Source of the DNA: Sphingomonas sp. MA1305
GTDB lineage: Bacteria > Pseudomonadota > Alphaproteobacteria > Sphingomonadales > Sphingomonadaceae
Reading direction: 5' to 3'
NCBI RefSeq assembly: GCF_016107325.1
Contig: NZ_RCVT01000003.1
Span: forward strand, 419,637-483,636
DNA length: 64,000 bases
Notes under the pieces: model-generated
The model's input: the letters and a program-made list of their open reading frames with translations, nothing else
Databases searched by the model: none
Told to the model about the DNA's origin: nothing
Part shown: positions 1-10,865 of the stretch, piece by piece
Numbering within the stretch: position 1 is the stretch's first letter
Layout of the letters: every line of letters begins with the position of its first letter
Made by a program: the position numbers and the translations under genes

Positions 1-2512
1 GATGTGCACGCGCTATTACGAGGAGGGGGAGCGCTTCCCCGACTCGCTGCGCGACGAGGTCGCCAACGGCATCGCCCATATCGAGGGGGTCACCGGCAAG
101 CGCTTCGGCGACCCGGCCAATCCCTTGCTGGTCTCGGTCCGCTCGGGCGCGCGCGTGTCGATGCCCGGGATGATGGACACGGTCCTCAACCTCGGCCTCA
201 ACGATGCGACCGTCGAGGGGCTGGCGGCGGCGGCGGACGATGCGCGCTTTGCCTGGGACAGCTATCGCCGCTTCATCCAGATGTACGCCGACGTCGTGCT
301 GGAGCTCGACCATGGCGCCTTCGAGGAGGCGCTGGAGATCGCCAAGGAGGACAACGGCTATACGCTCGACACCGAGCTCAGCGCCGACGACCTGCGCGCC
401 CTGGTCGCGGAATATAAGGGCCTGGTCGAGCAGCAATGGGGCAAGCCCTTCCCGCAGGACGTGCACGACCAGCTGTGGGGCGCGGTCGGCGCGGTGTTCG
501 GATCGTGGCAGTCGGAGCGGGCGAAGGTCTACCGCCGCCTCAACGACATCCCCGGCGACTGGGGCACCGCGGTCAACGTCCAGGCGATGGTGTTCGGCAA
601 CATGGGTGACACCAGCGCGACCGGCGTCGCCTTCACCCGCGATCCCGCCAAGGGCGATCGTGCCTATTATGGCGAATTTCTGATCAACGCGCAGGGCGAG
701 GACGTCGTCGCCGGCATCCGCACGCCGCAATATCTCACCCGCGTCGCGCGCGAGGAGGCCGGCGCCAAGCCCGCCTCGATGGAAGAGGCGATGCCCGAGG
801 TCTATGCCGAGCTGGCGGCGGTGTTCGACCGGCTCGAGACCCATTATCGCGACATGCAGGACATCGAGTTCACGGTCGAGAAGGCCAAGCTCTGGATGCT
901 CCAGACCCGTTCGGGCAAGCGCACCGCCAAGGCGGCGCTGAAGATCGCGGTCGACATGGCCAATGAGGGGCTGATCAGCCGCGAGGAGGCGGTGGCGCGG
1001 GTCGATCCGATGGCGCTCGACCAGCTGCTCCACCCGACGCTCGACCCGAAGGCACCGCGCGACGTCATTGCCAAGGGCCTGCCCGCCAGCCCCGGCGCGG
1101 CGTCGGGCCGGATCGTCTTCGATGCCGATACCGCGGAAAAGCGGGCGGCTGCCGGCGAGGCCGTGATCCTCGTCCGCGTCGAGACCAGCCCGGAGGACAT
1201 CCACGGCATGCACGCCGCCAAGGGCATCCTGACCGCGCGCGGCGGCATGACCAGCCACGCCGCGGTGGTCGCGCGCGGCATGGGCCGCCCCTGCGTCTCG
1301 GGCGCCGGCGGCCTGTTGATCTCGGCCAAGGACAAGGTGCTGCGCGTCGGCGACCGGACGCTGGGCGAGGGCGATACGCTGACCATCGACGGCGCCAGCG
1401 GCGAGGTGATGGCAGGCGCGGTCGCGACCGTGCAGCCGGAACTGGCCGGCGACTTCGGCACGCTGATGGAATGGGCGGACGGGGTGCGCCGGCTGAAGGT
1501 GCGCGCCAATGCCGAGACGCCGGCCGACTGCCGGACCGCACGCGACTTCGGCGCGGAAGGGGTCGGCCTGTGCCGCACCGAACATATGTTCTTCGACGCC
1601 GACCGCATCACCGCGGTGCGCCAGATGATCCTCGCCTCGGACGAGGCTGGTCGCCGCGCTGCACTTGACCGCCTGCTGCCGGCGCAGCGCAGCGATTTCA
1701 CCGAAATCTTCGAGGTCATGGCCGGCCTGCCGGTGACGGTGCGCCTGCTTGATCCGCCGCTGCACGAATTCCTGCCGCACGAGGAGGCGGAGTTCGCCGA
1801 GGTCGCGGCGGCGGCGAGCGTCGACGTCGAGACGCTGAAGCGCCGCGCCAACGAGCTGCACGAATTCAACCCGATGCTCGGGCATCGCGGCTGCCGCCTC
1901 GGCGTCACCTATCCGGAGATCTACGAGATGCAGGCGCGCGCGATCTTCGAGGCGGCGCTCGACGTCGCGGCGAAGGGCGAGGCGCCCGTGCCCGAGATCA
2001 TGATCCCGCTGGTCGCCACCAAGCGCGAGCTCGACCTGATGAAGGCCGTGGTCGACAAGGCGGCGGAGACGGTCTTCGCCGAGCGCGGCAGCAAGGTCGA
2101 CTATCTGGTCGGCACGATGATCGAGCTGCCCCGTGCCGCACTCAAGGCCGGCGAGATCGCCGAGACGGGCGAGTTCTTCTCGTTCGGCACCAACGACCTG
2201 ACCCAGACGACGTTGGGGGTCAGCCGCGACGATGCGGCGCGCTTCCTGGGCGCCTATGTCGAGAAGGGCATCTACGCCAAGGATCCGTTCGTCAGCCTCG
2301 ACGTCGAGGGCGTCGGCGAGCTGGTCAAGCTGGCGGCGGAGCGCGGCCGTGCGACCCGGCCCGACATCAAGCTCGGCATCTGCGGCGAGCATGGCGGCGA
2401 TCCGGCGAGCATCGCCTTCTGCGAGGCGGTGGGGCTGAGCTACGTCTCTGCCTCGCCCTATCGCGTGCCGATCGCGCGGCTGGCGGCGGCGCAGGCAGCG
2501 TTGCGGAAGTAA
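1..2512 (+). CDS. ppdK: pyruvate, phosphate dikinase (5' truncated by window edge)
   Basis: PPDK interconverts pyruvate + ATP + Pi and PEP + AMP + PPi in the cytoplasm. The reading frame is open from base 2. The first ATG (TYYE-like region) aligns inside the usual nucleotide-binding domain rather than at a normal N-terminus, so about 50 residues lie upstream of the window. Visible are the phosphohistidine motif (GGMTSHAAVVARG, swivelling domain) and the C-terminal PEP/pyruvate TIM barrel with the catalytic-Cys motif GICGEHGG. It ends in TAA at 2510-2512. No gene follows in the same operon; a palindromic element and about 200 bp separate it from the CoA transferase. Identification is confident; only the start is missing. 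Confidence 0.95.
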   Translation, partial: MCTRYYEEGERFPDSLRDEVANGIAHIEGVTGKRFGDPANPLLVSVRSGARVSMPGMMDTVLNLGLNDATVEGLAAAADDARFAWDSYRRFIQMYADVVLELDHGAFEEALEIAKEDNGYTLDTELSADDLRALVAEYKGLVEQQWGKPFPQDVHDQLWGAVGAVFGSWQSERAKVYRRLNDIPGDWGTAVNVQAMVFGNMGDTSATGVAFTRDPAKGDRAYYGEFLINAQGEDVVAGIRTPQYLTRVAREEAGAKPASMEEAMPEVYAELAAVFDRLETHYRDMQDIEFTVEKAKLWMLQTRSGKRTAKAALKIAVDMANEGLISREEAVARVDPMALDQLLHPTLDPKAPRDVIAKGLPASPGAASGRIVFDADTAEKRAAAGEAVILVRVETSPEDIHGMHAAKGILTARGGMTSHAAVVARGMGRPCVSGAGGLLISAKDKVLRVGDRTLGEGDTLTIDGASGEVMAGAVATVQPELAGDFGTLMEWADGVRRLKVRANAETPADCRTARDFGAEGVGLCRTEHMFFDADRITAVRQMILASDEAGRRAALDRLLPAQRSDFTEIFEVMAGLPVTVRLLDPPLHEFLPHEEAEFAEVAAAASVDVETLKRRANELHEFNPMLGHRGCRLGVTYPEIYEMQARAIFEAALDVAAKGEAPVPEIMIPLVATKRELDLMKAVVDKAAETVFAERGSKVDYLVGTMIELPRAALKAGEIAETGEFFSFGTNDLTQTTLGVSRDDAARFLGAYVEKGIYAKDPFVSLDVEGVGELVKLAAERGRATRPDIKLGICGEHGGDPASIAFCEAVGLSYVSASPYRVPIARLAAAQAALRK

Positions 2513-2521
2513 ACCGAACCC

Positions 2522-2617
2522 CGTCATCCCCGCGCAGGCGGGGATCCAGAACCGCCGAGGCTGCTGAAAGAGTCGCTCGGCCAGCCAGTCTGGATCCCCG
2601 CCTGCGCGGGAATGACG
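2522..2617. repeat. long intergenic inverted repeat (sphingomonad REP-like element)
   Basis: Arms of about 28 bp, 2522-2549 and 2590-2617, are near-perfect reverse complements (CGTCATCCCCGCGCAGGCGG type) around a 40-bp spacer. Each arm also contains a small palindrome, CCCCGCGCAGGCGGGG. The element sits just after the ppdK stop, so it may act as a transcript-end structure for ppdK. It lacks a T-tract, so it is not a classical terminator. Confidence 0.75.
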
Positions 2618-2727
2618 TGCGGGGGGCGAGAGGGCGGTCTGGCACCAAGTTGAACCACCGTTCAGGTTCTTGACCCGGCCGCCGCCGCCTCGCTAATCCC
2701 GCCTCAAACACAGGAGAGTCCCGGCCG

Positions 2728-3431
<704 letters not shown>

Positions 3432-3435
<4 letters not shown>

Positions 3436-4388
3436 CCCGCTCCCTTGCCTGCGCCTTGCTCGGTGCGACGTTGCTCGCCGGATGCGCCGCGCGCCGGCCG
3501 GCGACCGCGACGCTCCCCCGTCCCGGGCAGACCTATGTGGCGGACGGCCAGACGGTCCGGATCGTCGGTCTGAAGAGCCTGCCGCCGCCCGATAGCAATG
3601 CAGCGGTCGCGGGCGCAGCGGCGTCGGTGCCGCCGCAATTCCAGTTCCTCTACGGTTCGGGTGAAGCCGCGGCGCTGAGCCGCCAGGCCTATCGTGCGCT
3701 GGTCAATTACGCGACCTATCGCCGCGCCGGCGGCGACAGCGTCGTGCTGCGGCCGGGGGCGACGCTGGTAGCGCCGCAATGGCTGCCCTGCGCGGGCAAG
3801 CCGCGTGCCGCGGTCTTCGACGCCGACGAGACGGTGATCCTCAACCTCGGCGTCGAGGCGCTGGCGGCGCGCGATCCCGCCGCGCCCTTCGATGCCGCAC
3901 AATGGACGCGCTGGGAACGCACCGGGCAGCGGGCCGTCGCTCCTGTTCCCGGAGCCGTGGAAGCCTTTGCCGCCTTGCGCGCGGCGGGCATCACCGTGGT
4001 TATCAACAGCAACCGCGCCACGGCGACCGTGGCGGGCACCGCGGCGGCGCTCAAGGCGGCGGGGCTGGGCGACTTCACGCCCGGCAGCGATCTGTTCCTG
4101 CGCGACGGGCCGAGCGGCAAGGATGCGCGCCGCACCGCGATCGCCGCGCGTTATTGCGTGGTCGCGATGGCGGGTGACCAGCTCGGCGACTTCAGTGACC
4201 TGTTCAACGCCATTCCGTCCTCCGCGGAGCGGCGGCGCGTGACCGATAGCGGGGCGATCGCCGACCTGTGGGGCAATGGCTGGTTCGTGCTGCCCAACCC
4301 CGTCTACGGCAGCGCGCTGAAGGGCAGCGCCGCCGACGTCTTTCCCGCCGACAAACGCTGGGTCGATCCCGGCCAAGGAGCAAAGTGA
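3432..4388 (+). CDS. HAD-family acid phosphatase, lipoprotein e(P4)-like
   Basis: Predicted 318-aa surface or periplasmic lipoprotein. The GTG start at 3432 overlaps the scoA stop by 4 bp and gives a clean lipoprotein signal (charged start, hydrophobic core, LAGC lipobox with Cys18). The same frame stays open upstream to 3198, but that part is a shadow of scoA. HAD motif I is FDADET (D130 and D132), motif II is in VINSNRAT and motif IV is [12 protein letters not shown], which matches class B-type / 5'-nucleotidase lipoprotein e(P4) acid phosphatases (PF03767). These hydrolyse nucleotide or other phosphomonoesters outside the cytoplasm. Its place between the two CoA-transferase subunit genes is odd and has no obvious metabolic reason. 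Confidence 0.85.
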
Positions 4389-4389
4389 G

Positions 4390-5025
4390 ATGAGCTGGGA
4401 TCGCAACCAGATGGCGGCGCGCGCGGCGCAGGAATTGCGCGACGGCTATTATGTGAACCTGGGGATCGGCATTCCGACGCTGGTCGCCAACAACATTCCC
4501 GCGGGCATTACGGTGACGCTGCAGAGCGAGAACGGCATGCTCGGCATCGGCCCGTTCCCCTATGACGACGAGGTCGATCCCGACCTGATCAACGCCGGCA
4601 AGCAGACGATCAGCGAACTGCCGCAGAGCGCCTATTTCGGCAGCGAGCAGAGCTTCGCGATGATCCGCGGCGGGCATATCGACCTGACCGTGCTCGGCGC
4701 GATGGAGGTGAGCGAGGGCGGCGACATCGCCAACTGGATGATCCCGGGCAAGATGATCAAGGGCATGGGCGGCGCGATGGACCTGGTCGCCGGGGTCAAG
4801 AAGATCATCGTCGTGATGGACCACAATGCCAAGGACGGCAGCCCCAAGTTCATCCCGTCCTGCACGCTGCCGCTGACCGGCAAGAACGTCGTCGACATGA
4901 TCGTCACCGACCTGGCGGTGTTCCAGCGCCCCGACCACCAGTCCCGCTTCAGGCTGGTCGAGCTGGCGCCGGGCGTCACCGCCGACGAGGTCGCCGCCAA
5001 AACCACGGCGGCCTACGACGCGTGA
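4390..5025 (+). CDS. scoB: 3-oxoacid CoA-transferase subunit B
   Basis: Beta subunit (211 aa) that carries the catalytic glutamate of class I CoA transferases, seen here as Glu47 in the S-E-N-G motif ([11 protein letters not shown]). The ATG follows the phosphatase stop by 1 bp, with AAGGAGC about 8 bp upstream as SD. It forms the enzyme with scoA at 2728-3435. The next gene (GST) starts with a GTG that overlaps the scoB stop, so the four genes 2728-5708 probably form one transcript. Confidence 0.93.
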   Translation: MSWDRNQMAARAAQELRDGYYVNLGIGIPTLVANNIPAGITVTLQSENGMLGIGPFPYDDEVDPDLINAGKQTISELPQSAYFGSEQSFAMIRGGHIDLTVLGAMEVSEGGDIANWMIPGKMIKGMGGAMDLVAGVKKIIVVMDHNAKDGSPKFIPSCTLPLTGKNVVDMIVTDLAVFQRPDHQSRFRLVELAPGVTADEVAAKTTAAYDA

Positions 5026-5708
5026 GCTACACGCTCGTCACCGCCAACCGGAATTACTCGAGCTGGTCGCTGCGCCCGTGGCTGCTGATGACCGCGCTCG
5101 GCATTCCGTTCGACGACCGGATCGAGCCGTTCACGCAGGCTGACAATTACGAGGCCTTCCGCGCCTTCTCGCCGACCGGGCAGGTGCCGGTGCTGATCGA
5201 TGGCGATCGCACCGTCTGGGATTCACTCGGCATCGCGCTGTATCTGGCGGAGCGTCATGCCGGGGTGCGGCCGACGGACGAGGCGGCGCGGGCTTGGGCG
5301 ATGTGCGCCGTGGCCGAAATGCATGGCGGCTTCGCGGCGCTGCGCAGCGAGCGGACGATGAACGTCGGTGTGCGCGCCGACGCCGCGCCGGGCTCGCCGG
5401 CGCTGGCTCGCGATGTCGCGCGCCTCGCGGAGCTGTGGGCCGAAGGGCTGGCCCGATTCGGTGGGCCGTGGCTGGCCGGTGGCGATTTCACCGCCGTCGA
5501 CGCCTTCTTCGCGCCGGTCGCCTTTCGCGTGCGTACCTATGCCATCGAGGTCGGGGTGGCGGGAGCACGCTGGGTCGAAACGATCCTGTCGCACCCGGCA
5601 ATGCAGGCCTGGGAGCGCGCCGCATTGTCGGAGGAATGGCGCGAGCAGGAGCATGAGGCGGAGCTCGCCCGCTGCGGACGAATCATCGCCGACCATCGCC
5701 TCGGCTGA
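5022..5708 (+). CDS. glutathione S-transferase family protein
   Basis: A 228-aa soluble GST. The thioredoxin-fold N-terminus reads [15 protein letters not shown], with Ser residues in the usual catalytic region. The conserved Pro and the glutathione-contacting D-S pair follow (GQVPVLIDG, then [14 protein letters not shown]). The C-terminal half is the all-helical GST domain. It starts with GTG at 5022, overlapping the scoB stop by 4 bp, so it is probably co-expressed. The exact substrate is unknown; detoxification or thiol transfer is a family-level expectation. Confidence 0.85.
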   Translation: MSYTLVTANRNYSSWSLRPWLLMTALGIPFDDRIEPFTQADNYEAFRAFSPTGQVPVLIDGDRTVWDSLGIALYLAERHAGVRPTDEAARAWAMCAVAEMHGGFAALRSERTMNVGVRADAAPGSPALARDVARLAELWAEGLARFGGPWLAGGDFTAVDAFFAPVAFRVRTYAIEVGVAGARWVETILSHPAMQAWERAALSEEWREQEHEAELARCGRIIADHRLG

Positions 5709-5827
5709 TTAGCGTCCACCTGTCCGTTATCGGGCAGTGGTTCTGCGGAGCTTCATCCCAACCTGCTGATCCGCCAGCCATTTCTACTCTCGCTGCAGCC
5801 GTGCGATCCTTCAGTTGAGCGGATAGG

Positions 5828-7345
5828 ATGGGGGATGGAATGATCGGGACGGCGATGATGATCGGTGCGGCGATGTGGCAGTCCGCACCAGCAGGATCGG
5901 CGCCCGTGGAAGCGCCATCGGCGCCGGTCGCGGCGCGGGATTGGGCGGCGGCGACACGCCATGACCTGCAGGCCTTCCACGCCCTCATCCAGGCCGATCA
6001 TGCCGGGCCGGTCAATCCGCTCGATCCGCCGTTCAACGCCCGCGAAGGCGCCGCTCTGGCGCTCGCGCAGCGGCGTGCCGCGCAGGTTCGCGACTATGCC
6101 GGCTATTTCTGGACGATGCGCGGCTATGTCGCGAGTTTCGACGATGGCCATGTGCAGTTCTCCACCCTGAAGGGCTCGCCGATGCTGACGGCGCAGTGGC
6201 CGGGCTTTCTGACCGGCCTCGACGCGCGCGGGCGGCAGGTGGTGATGACCCGAACCGACGATGCCCCGGTGCCGCTTGGCGCCGAGTTGGTGGCCTGCGA
6301 CGGCGTGGCAGCCGATCCGTTGCTCGCCCGCAACGTCGGCGCCTTCGTCGGGCGCTGGTCGCTGCTCGCGACGCGGCGATCGCGGGCGGGGCGCCTGTTC
6401 ATCGACAGCGCCAATCCGTTCATCGCACGCCCGACGCGCTGTACCTTCGCCGTGGCAGGGCAGGCCCGGACCGTGTCGCTGGCCTGGCGGCCGCTGGTCG
6501 ATCCGGAATGGTCCGCCCGGCTCGATCAGACCAGCTATCGGCAGCCCGGTTGGATCGGGGCACGGGCGTTGGCAGACGGGACGCGCTGGTTCGGCATGAC
6601 CTCCTTCGATGGCGATCCCGACGGGCCGGCGGGCAAGGCGCTGCGGCCGATGATCGCAGGCATGCGCGATCAACATGCGGCCCTGCTCGCCGCCCCCGCC
6701 ATCGTGCTCGACGTCCGCGGCAATGGCGGCGGATCATCGCAATGGTCCTATGACATCGCCAAGCTGCTGTGGGGCGACGCGGCGGTAGCGGCGGCCGATG
6801 ACGACAGGACCTATGTCGAATGGCGGGCGTCGCGGGACAATCTGGCGACGATCGAACATTATCGCGACCAGTGGAGCAAGTCGCCGGACGCGTCGGCGGA
6901 ATCGCTGGCCTGGGCGCGGCGCATATCGGCGGGCCTGTCCGCCGCCATCGCGGCGGGACAGCCGCTCTGGCGCGAACCAGCGGATGCCGCTCCCGTCGCC
7001 GTACCGCCGTCGGCCGCACCCGTCGCGGCGCGAATCCCGCCCATCTACGTGCTGACCGATGCCGCCTGTGCCTCCGCCTGCCTCGACGCGGTCGATCTCT
7101 GGACCAAGCTCGGCGCCATCCAGGTCGGTCAGGAGACCAGCGCCGACACGCTCTACATGGACATTGGCGAATATCCGCTGCCCAGCGGCATCGCGGAGGT
7201 CGGCATCCCGATGAAGGTCTATCGCGGCCGTGCCCGCGGGTCGAACGTACCGCAGGTGCCGCGGTATCGCTATGATGGCGATATGCGCGACACCGCCGCG
7301 CTGGAACGATGGATTGCGACGCTGAATGGACGCCGGAACGGGTAA
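5828..7345 (+). CDS. S41-family peptidase-like protein
   Basis: A 505-aa protein with a short hydrophobic N-terminus that is probably a signal or anchor. A central region resembles the tail-specific protease (S41/Tsp) catalytic core: AIVLDVRGNGGGSSQWS is the typical strand-turn following the PDZ-like part, and the later PIYVLTDAACASACLDA carries the nucleophile-type Ser after Ala-Cys. A PDZ domain is not evident. ATGs at 5828, 5840 and 5855 are all possible starts; GGATAGG supports 5828. The gene stands alone between the GST gene and leuC. The substrate is unknown. Confidence 0.75.
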   Translation: MGDGMIGTAMMIGAAMWQSAPAGSAPVEAPSAPVAARDWAAATRHDLQAFHALIQADHAGPVNPLDPPFNAREGAALALAQRRAAQVRDYAGYFWTMRGYVASFDDGHVQFSTLKGSPMLTAQWPGFLTGLDARGRQVVMTRTDDAPVPLGAELVACDGVAADPLLARNVGAFVGRWSLLATRRSRAGRLFIDSANPFIARPTRCTFAVAGQARTVSLAWRPLVDPEWSARLDQTSYRQPGWIGARALADGTRWFGMTSFDGDPDGPAGKALRPMIAGMRDQHAALLAAPAIVLDVRGNGGGSSQWSYDIAKLLWGDAAVAAADDDRTYVEWRASRDNLATIEHYRDQWSKSPDASAESLAWARRISAGLSAAIAAGQPLWREPADAAPVAVPPSAAPVAARIPPIYVLTDAACASACLDAVDLWTKLGAIQVGQETSADTLYMDIGEYPLPSGIAEVGIPMKVYRGRARGSNVPQVPRYRYDGDMRDTAALERWIATLNGRRNG

Positions 7346-7400
7346 TGAATCGTATGTCGCGCTTGGCCTGTGCGCATCTTTCGGTTAACGCGGCGACATC

Positions 7401-8840
7401 ATGGCATCCCGACCCCTGACCCTGTACGAGAAGATCTGGGCCGCCCACGTCGTGGAGCGGCGCGACGACGGCACCTGCCTCATCTACATCGATCGCCACC
7501 TTGTCCATGAGGTGACGAGCCCGCAGGCGTTCGAGGGACTGCGGGTCAGCGGCCGGCGCGTACGGCGGCCCGAATTGACCCTGGCGGTGCCGGATCACAA
7601 TCTGCCGACGACGCCACGCGTCGATGCGCAGGGGCGGCCGATCCCGATCGCCGATCCGGAAAGCGCGCAGCAGCTCGACGCCCTGCGCCGCAACACCGCC
7701 GAATTCGGCATCGACTATATCGATGCGACCGCCGCGGAGCAGGGCATCGTCCATGTCGTCGGGCCGGAGCTCGGCTTCACCCTGCCGGGCACGACCCTGG
7801 TGTGCGGCGACAGCCACACCTCGACCCATGGCGCGCTCGGCGCGCTCGCCTTCGGCATCGGCACCAGCGAGGTGGAGCATGTGCTCGCCACCCAGACGCT
7901 GCTGCTCAGCCCGTCGAAGACGATGGAGGTGCGCGTCGACGGCACATTGGGCTTCGGCGTCAGCCCCAAGGACGTGATCCTGGCGATCATGGGCCGGGTC
8001 GGCGCGGCGGGCGGCACCGGCCACGTCTTCGAATATACCGGCGACGTCGTCCGCGACATGTCGATCGAGGGGCGGATGACACTCGCCAACATGTCGATCG
8101 AGGGCGGCGCGCGGGCCGGCCTGGTCGCCCCGGACGACACGACCTTCGCCTATCTCAAGGGGCGGCCGATGGCGCCGTCCGGCGCCGAATGGGATCGCGC
8201 CGTCGCCTGGTGGCGGACGCTCGCGTCCGATCCGGCCGCGCGCTACGACAAGAGCGTCCGCCTCGACGCCACCGACATCGCCCCAGCGCTGACCTGGGGC
8301 ACCAGCCCGGAGGATGTCGTGCCGATCACCGGCACGGTTCCGGCCCCCGACAGCTTCGCCGATCCCGCCAAGCGCGCCGCGGCGCAGGCGAGCCTCGATT
8401 ACATGGGGCTGGCGCCGGGCACGGCGATGCAGGACGTGGCGATCCAGCATGTCTTCATCGGCAGCTGCACCAACAGCCGGATCGAGGATCTGCGCGCCGC
8501 CGCGGCGGTCGCCAATGGCCGGCGTGTCGCCGACGGCGTGCACGCGATGGTCGTGCCCGGCTCCGGCCTGGTCAAGCGTCAGGCGGAAGCAGAGGGATTG
8601 GACCGCATCTTCGTGTCCGCCGGCTTCGACTGGCGCGAGCCCGGCTGTTCCATGTGTCTGGCGATGAACCCGGACAAGGTACCGGCCGGCGAACGCTGCG
8701 CCTCCACCTCCAACCGAAATTTCGTTGGCCGTCAGGGACCCGGGGCGCGCACCCACCTGTTGTCGCCGGCAATGGCCGCTGCCGCCGCGGTGACCGGCCG
8801 ACTGGCCGACGTACGAGATCTGATGGGAGACAGAGCGTGA
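7401..8840 (+). CDS. leuC: 3-isopropylmalate dehydratase large subunit
   Basis: Isomerises 2-isopropylmalate to 3-isopropylmalate in leucine synthesis and binds a [4Fe-4S] cluster. The 479-aa length is normal for LeuC. Cluster ligands are visible as Cys356 ([11 protein letters not shown]) and Cys416/Cys419 ([11 protein letters not shown]). The N-terminus ([12 protein letters not shown]) is typical of the family. The stop overlaps the GTG of a 34-aa membrane peptide, then leuD follows, so leuC, the peptide and leuD form one operon. No leucine attenuator was recognised in the 55-bp upstream gap. Confidence 0.97.
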   Translation: MASRPLTLYEKIWAAHVVERRDDGTCLIYIDRHLVHEVTSPQAFEGLRVSGRRVRRPELTLAVPDHNLPTTPRVDAQGRPIPIADPESAQQLDALRRNTAEFGIDYIDATAAEQGIVHVVGPELGFTLPGTTLVCGDSHTSTHGALGALAFGIGTSEVEHVLATQTLLLSPSKTMEVRVDGTLGFGVSPKDVILAIMGRVGAAGGTGHVFEYTGDVVRDMSIEGRMTLANMSIEGGARAGLVAPDDTTFAYLKGRPMAPSGAEWDRAVAWWRTLASDPAARYDKSVRLDATDIAPALTWGTSPEDVVPITGTVPAPDSFADPAKRAAAQASLDYMGLAPGTAMQDVAIQHVFIGSCTNSRIEDLRAAAAVANGRRVADGVHAMVVPGSGLVKRQAEAEGLDRIFVSAGFDWREPGCSMCLAMNPDKVPAGERCASTSNRNFVGRQGPGARTHLLSPAMAAAAAVTGRLADVRDLMGDRA

Positions 8841-8941
8841 AGAAGGTCCTGGTGATGCTGGTTCTGGGCGCCGTATTCAGCGGCGCCGCGGCTTATTACG
8901 CAGGCGCACGCACGCCCGTGCCGATCAAGACGCCGCACTGA
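8837..8941 (+). CDS. small single-pass membrane peptide between leuC and leuD
   Basis: A 34-aa reading frame starts with GTG at 8837, overlapping the leuC stop by 4 bp (GTGA), and ends 13 bp before leuD. The product has a Lys-Lys N-terminus, one hydrophobic segment ([20 protein letters not shown]) and a short basic/proline tail. Overlap, spacing and composition suggest a translated gene rather than spacer. No family is recognised; it could be a small membrane protein or an uncleaved signal-like peptide. It is too short for most gene finders. Confidence 0.55.
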   Translation: MKKVLVMLVLGAVFSGAAAYYAGARTPVPIKTPH

Positions 8942-8954
8942 TCCGGAGCCTCCC

Positions 8955-9584
8955 GTGCAGCCTGTCACCGCCGTCAGCGGCACCGCCTATCCCTGGGGTG
9001 CCAAGAATATCGACACCGACGTCATCATCCCGGCGCATTGGCTGAAGACCATCACCCGCGCCGGCCTGGGACGCGGCGCGTTCGAGACGGTGCGGGCGCA
9101 ACCGGGCAACGTGTTCGACGACCCACGCTATGCCGGCGCGCCGATCCTGATCGCCGGCGACAATTTCGGCTGCGGGTCCAGCCGTGAACATGCCGCCTGG
9201 GCGCTGGCCGACATGGGCGTGCGCGCGGTGATCGCGCCGAGCTTCTCCGACATCTTCTCGGGCAACGCCTTCAAGAACGGCATCATCCCCGTGGTCTTGC
9301 CGCAGGAGGCCATCGACCGGCTGCTGGTCGTGGCGGAGGATCAGCCGGTCACCGTCGATCTCGAGACGATGACCGTCACCACCCCCTATCAGGACCGTTT
9401 CGATTTCCACCTCGATCCGTTTCGCCGCCGCTGTCTCATGGAAGGGCTGGACGAGATCGGCATGACGCTGGCAGAAGATACCGCGATTTCGAAATTCGAG
9501 GGGATGATGCGCGAACATCGCCCCTGGATCGAGGATAGGAGCGGATATGCGAGCATTGCTGTCGAGGGCGCCGGGCGGACCTGA
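8955..9584 (+). CDS. leuD: 3-isopropylmalate dehydratase small subunit
   Basis: A 209-aa swivel-domain subunit that completes the LeuCD isomerase. The signature [17 protein letters not shown], near residue 75, is the family's substrate-binding loop, and the N-terminus [15 protein letters not shown] is typical. The GTG start at 8955 is preceded by GGAGCC. The last 38 bp overlap the start of the following quinone oxidoreductase gene in another frame, which suggests coupled translation. Confidence 0.97.
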   Translation: MQPVTAVSGTAYPWGAKNIDTDVIIPAHWLKTITRAGLGRGAFETVRAQPGNVFDDPRYAGAPILIAGDNFGCGSSREHAAWALADMGVRAVIAPSFSDIFSGNAFKNGIIPVVLPQEAIDRLLVVAEDQPVTVDLETMTVTTPYQDRFDFHLDPFRRRCLMEGLDEIGMTLAEDTAISKFEGMMREHRPWIEDRSGYASIAVEGAGRT

Positions 9585-10551
9585 AACTCTGGAACTGGCC
9601 GAGCTGCCCGATCCGGCGGCCGGGCCGGGGCAAGTTGTGGTCGCCATCCGGGCCTGCGCCATCAACTATCCCGACGTCCTGATCATCGAGGACAAATATC
9701 AGTTCAAGCCGCCGCGCCCGTTCGCGCCGGGCGGCGAGATCGCCGGTACGATCGTCGGCGTCGGCCCGGGCGTCGACGGTTGGGCGATTGGCGACCGGGT
9801 GATGGCGGTGATCGGCCATGGCGGTCTCGCCACCCATGTGGTCGTCGAGGCCGCACGGCTGACGCGATTGCCGGACGACCGCGATTTCGCGCAGGGTGCG
9901 GCGTTGCTGCTGACCTATGCCACGACCATCCACGCCTTGCTCGATCGCGGTCGGCTCGCCGCGGGCCAGTCGCTGCTCGTGCTCGGCGCCGCGGGCGGGG
10001 TCGGCCTCGCCGCGATCGAGCTCGGCAAGGCCTTTGGCGCGCGCGTCGTCGCCGCCGTGTCGTCCGAGGAAAAGGCCGCCGCGGCCAGCGCCGCGGGTGC
10101 GGACGAGACGATCGTCTACGGGCGCGCGCCGTTCGACAAGGATGCCTCCAAGGCGCTGGCGGAGCAGTTCAAGGCGGCTGGCGGGCGGGCCGGCTTCGAC
10201 GTCATCTACGATCCGGTCGGCGGCGACTATGCGGAACCCGCCCTGCGCGCGATCGGCTGGGAGGGGCGCTATCTCGTCGTCGGCTTCCCGGCCGGCATCC
10301 CGCGCCTGCCGCTCAACCTCACGCTGCTGAAAAGCTGCGACGTCTGCGGCGTTTTCTGGGGCGCCTTCGCCGCCCGCGATCCGCAGGCCAACCAGGCGCA
10401 TGTCGCAACGCTGATGCGGCTGTGGCAGGACGGGCGGATCACCCCGCGGGTGACGCAGACCTATCCGCTGGCTCGCGGCGGCGAGGCGATCGCGGCGATG
10501 GCCTCGCGTCAGGCCATCGGCAAGCTGGTCGTGACCCTCGACGAGGGGTGA
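9547..10551 (+). CDS. NADPH:quinone oxidoreductase family protein (zinc-free MDR)
   Basis: A 334-aa medium-chain dehydrogenase/reductase. The N-terminal GroES-like domain ([17 protein letters not shown]) lacks the zinc-binding Cys/His set of alcohol dehydrogenases. The Rossmann motif is [19 protein letters not shown], near residues 145-163. This fits the quinone oxidoreductase branch, which reduces quinones or activated alkenes with NADPH. It overlaps leuD by 38 bp, so it is likely the last gene of the leu operon; a role in leucine synthesis is not implied. Confidence 0.88.
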   Translation: MRALLSRAPGGPETLELAELPDPAAGPGQVVVAIRACAINYPDVLIIEDKYQFKPPRPFAPGGEIAGTIVGVGPGVDGWAIGDRVMAVIGHGGLATHVVVEAARLTRLPDDRDFAQGAALLLTYATTIHALLDRGRLAAGQSLLVLGAAGGVGLAAIELGKAFGARVVAAVSSEEKAAAASAAGADETIVYGRAPFDKDASKALAEQFKAAGGRAGFDVIYDPVGGDYAEPALRAIGWEGRYLVVGFPAGIPRLPLNLTLLKSCDVCGVFWGAFAARDPQANQAHVATLMRLWQDGRITPRVTQTYPLARGGEAIAAMASRQAIGKLVVTLDEG

Positions 10552-10554
10552 CGC

Positions 10555-10695
10555 TCAGACGATCGCCAGAACCGCGGCGGCGATCAGCGCCCAAAGAATC
10601 AGGGAGATGAGCACGCCCAGCACGATACCCATCATCGGTGTCGGCCTGTGGCGAATGGGAGCGTGGGTGCCGCGTGCGACGACGGCGGGGGTCAT
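10555..10695 (-). CDS. 46-aa single-pass membrane protein
   Basis: Reverse-strand frame with ATG at 10695, an SD AGGAGAG 6 bp upstream and a TGA stop at 10555-10557. The product has a polar, basic first half (arginines, histidines, prolines) and a C-terminal hydrophobic helix of about 23 residues (GIVLGVLISLILWALIAAV), so it is probably tail-anchored. The good SD and strong hydrophobic helix make it likely real. It is convergent with the quinone oxidoreductase gene, with only 3 bp between the two stops. No family is recognised. Confidence 0.6.
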   Translation of the reverse strand: MTPAVVARGTHAPIRHRPTPMMGIVLGVLISLILWALIAAAVLAIV

Positions 10696-10865
10696 GATTC
10701 TCTCCTAACTTTAGTCTCTCCGCACTCACGGTGCGGTATAAACCTACCATCGCTTGAGTTACCCGCTTTGTTCCTCGCTCGGACATGCACGGCAGCGGCG
10801 CGTTGCGCCGGATGCCGGCTGTTCCTATGTGAAGCGCGACGACGACAGTTCGGGGGTTTGACGCG

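Noticed and set aside
6420..8756. 778-codon reverse-strand frame over the S41 gene and leuC
   Set aside because: It overlaps two well-identified genes; composition is Arg/His/Gly-rich with no motif, so it is a shadow.
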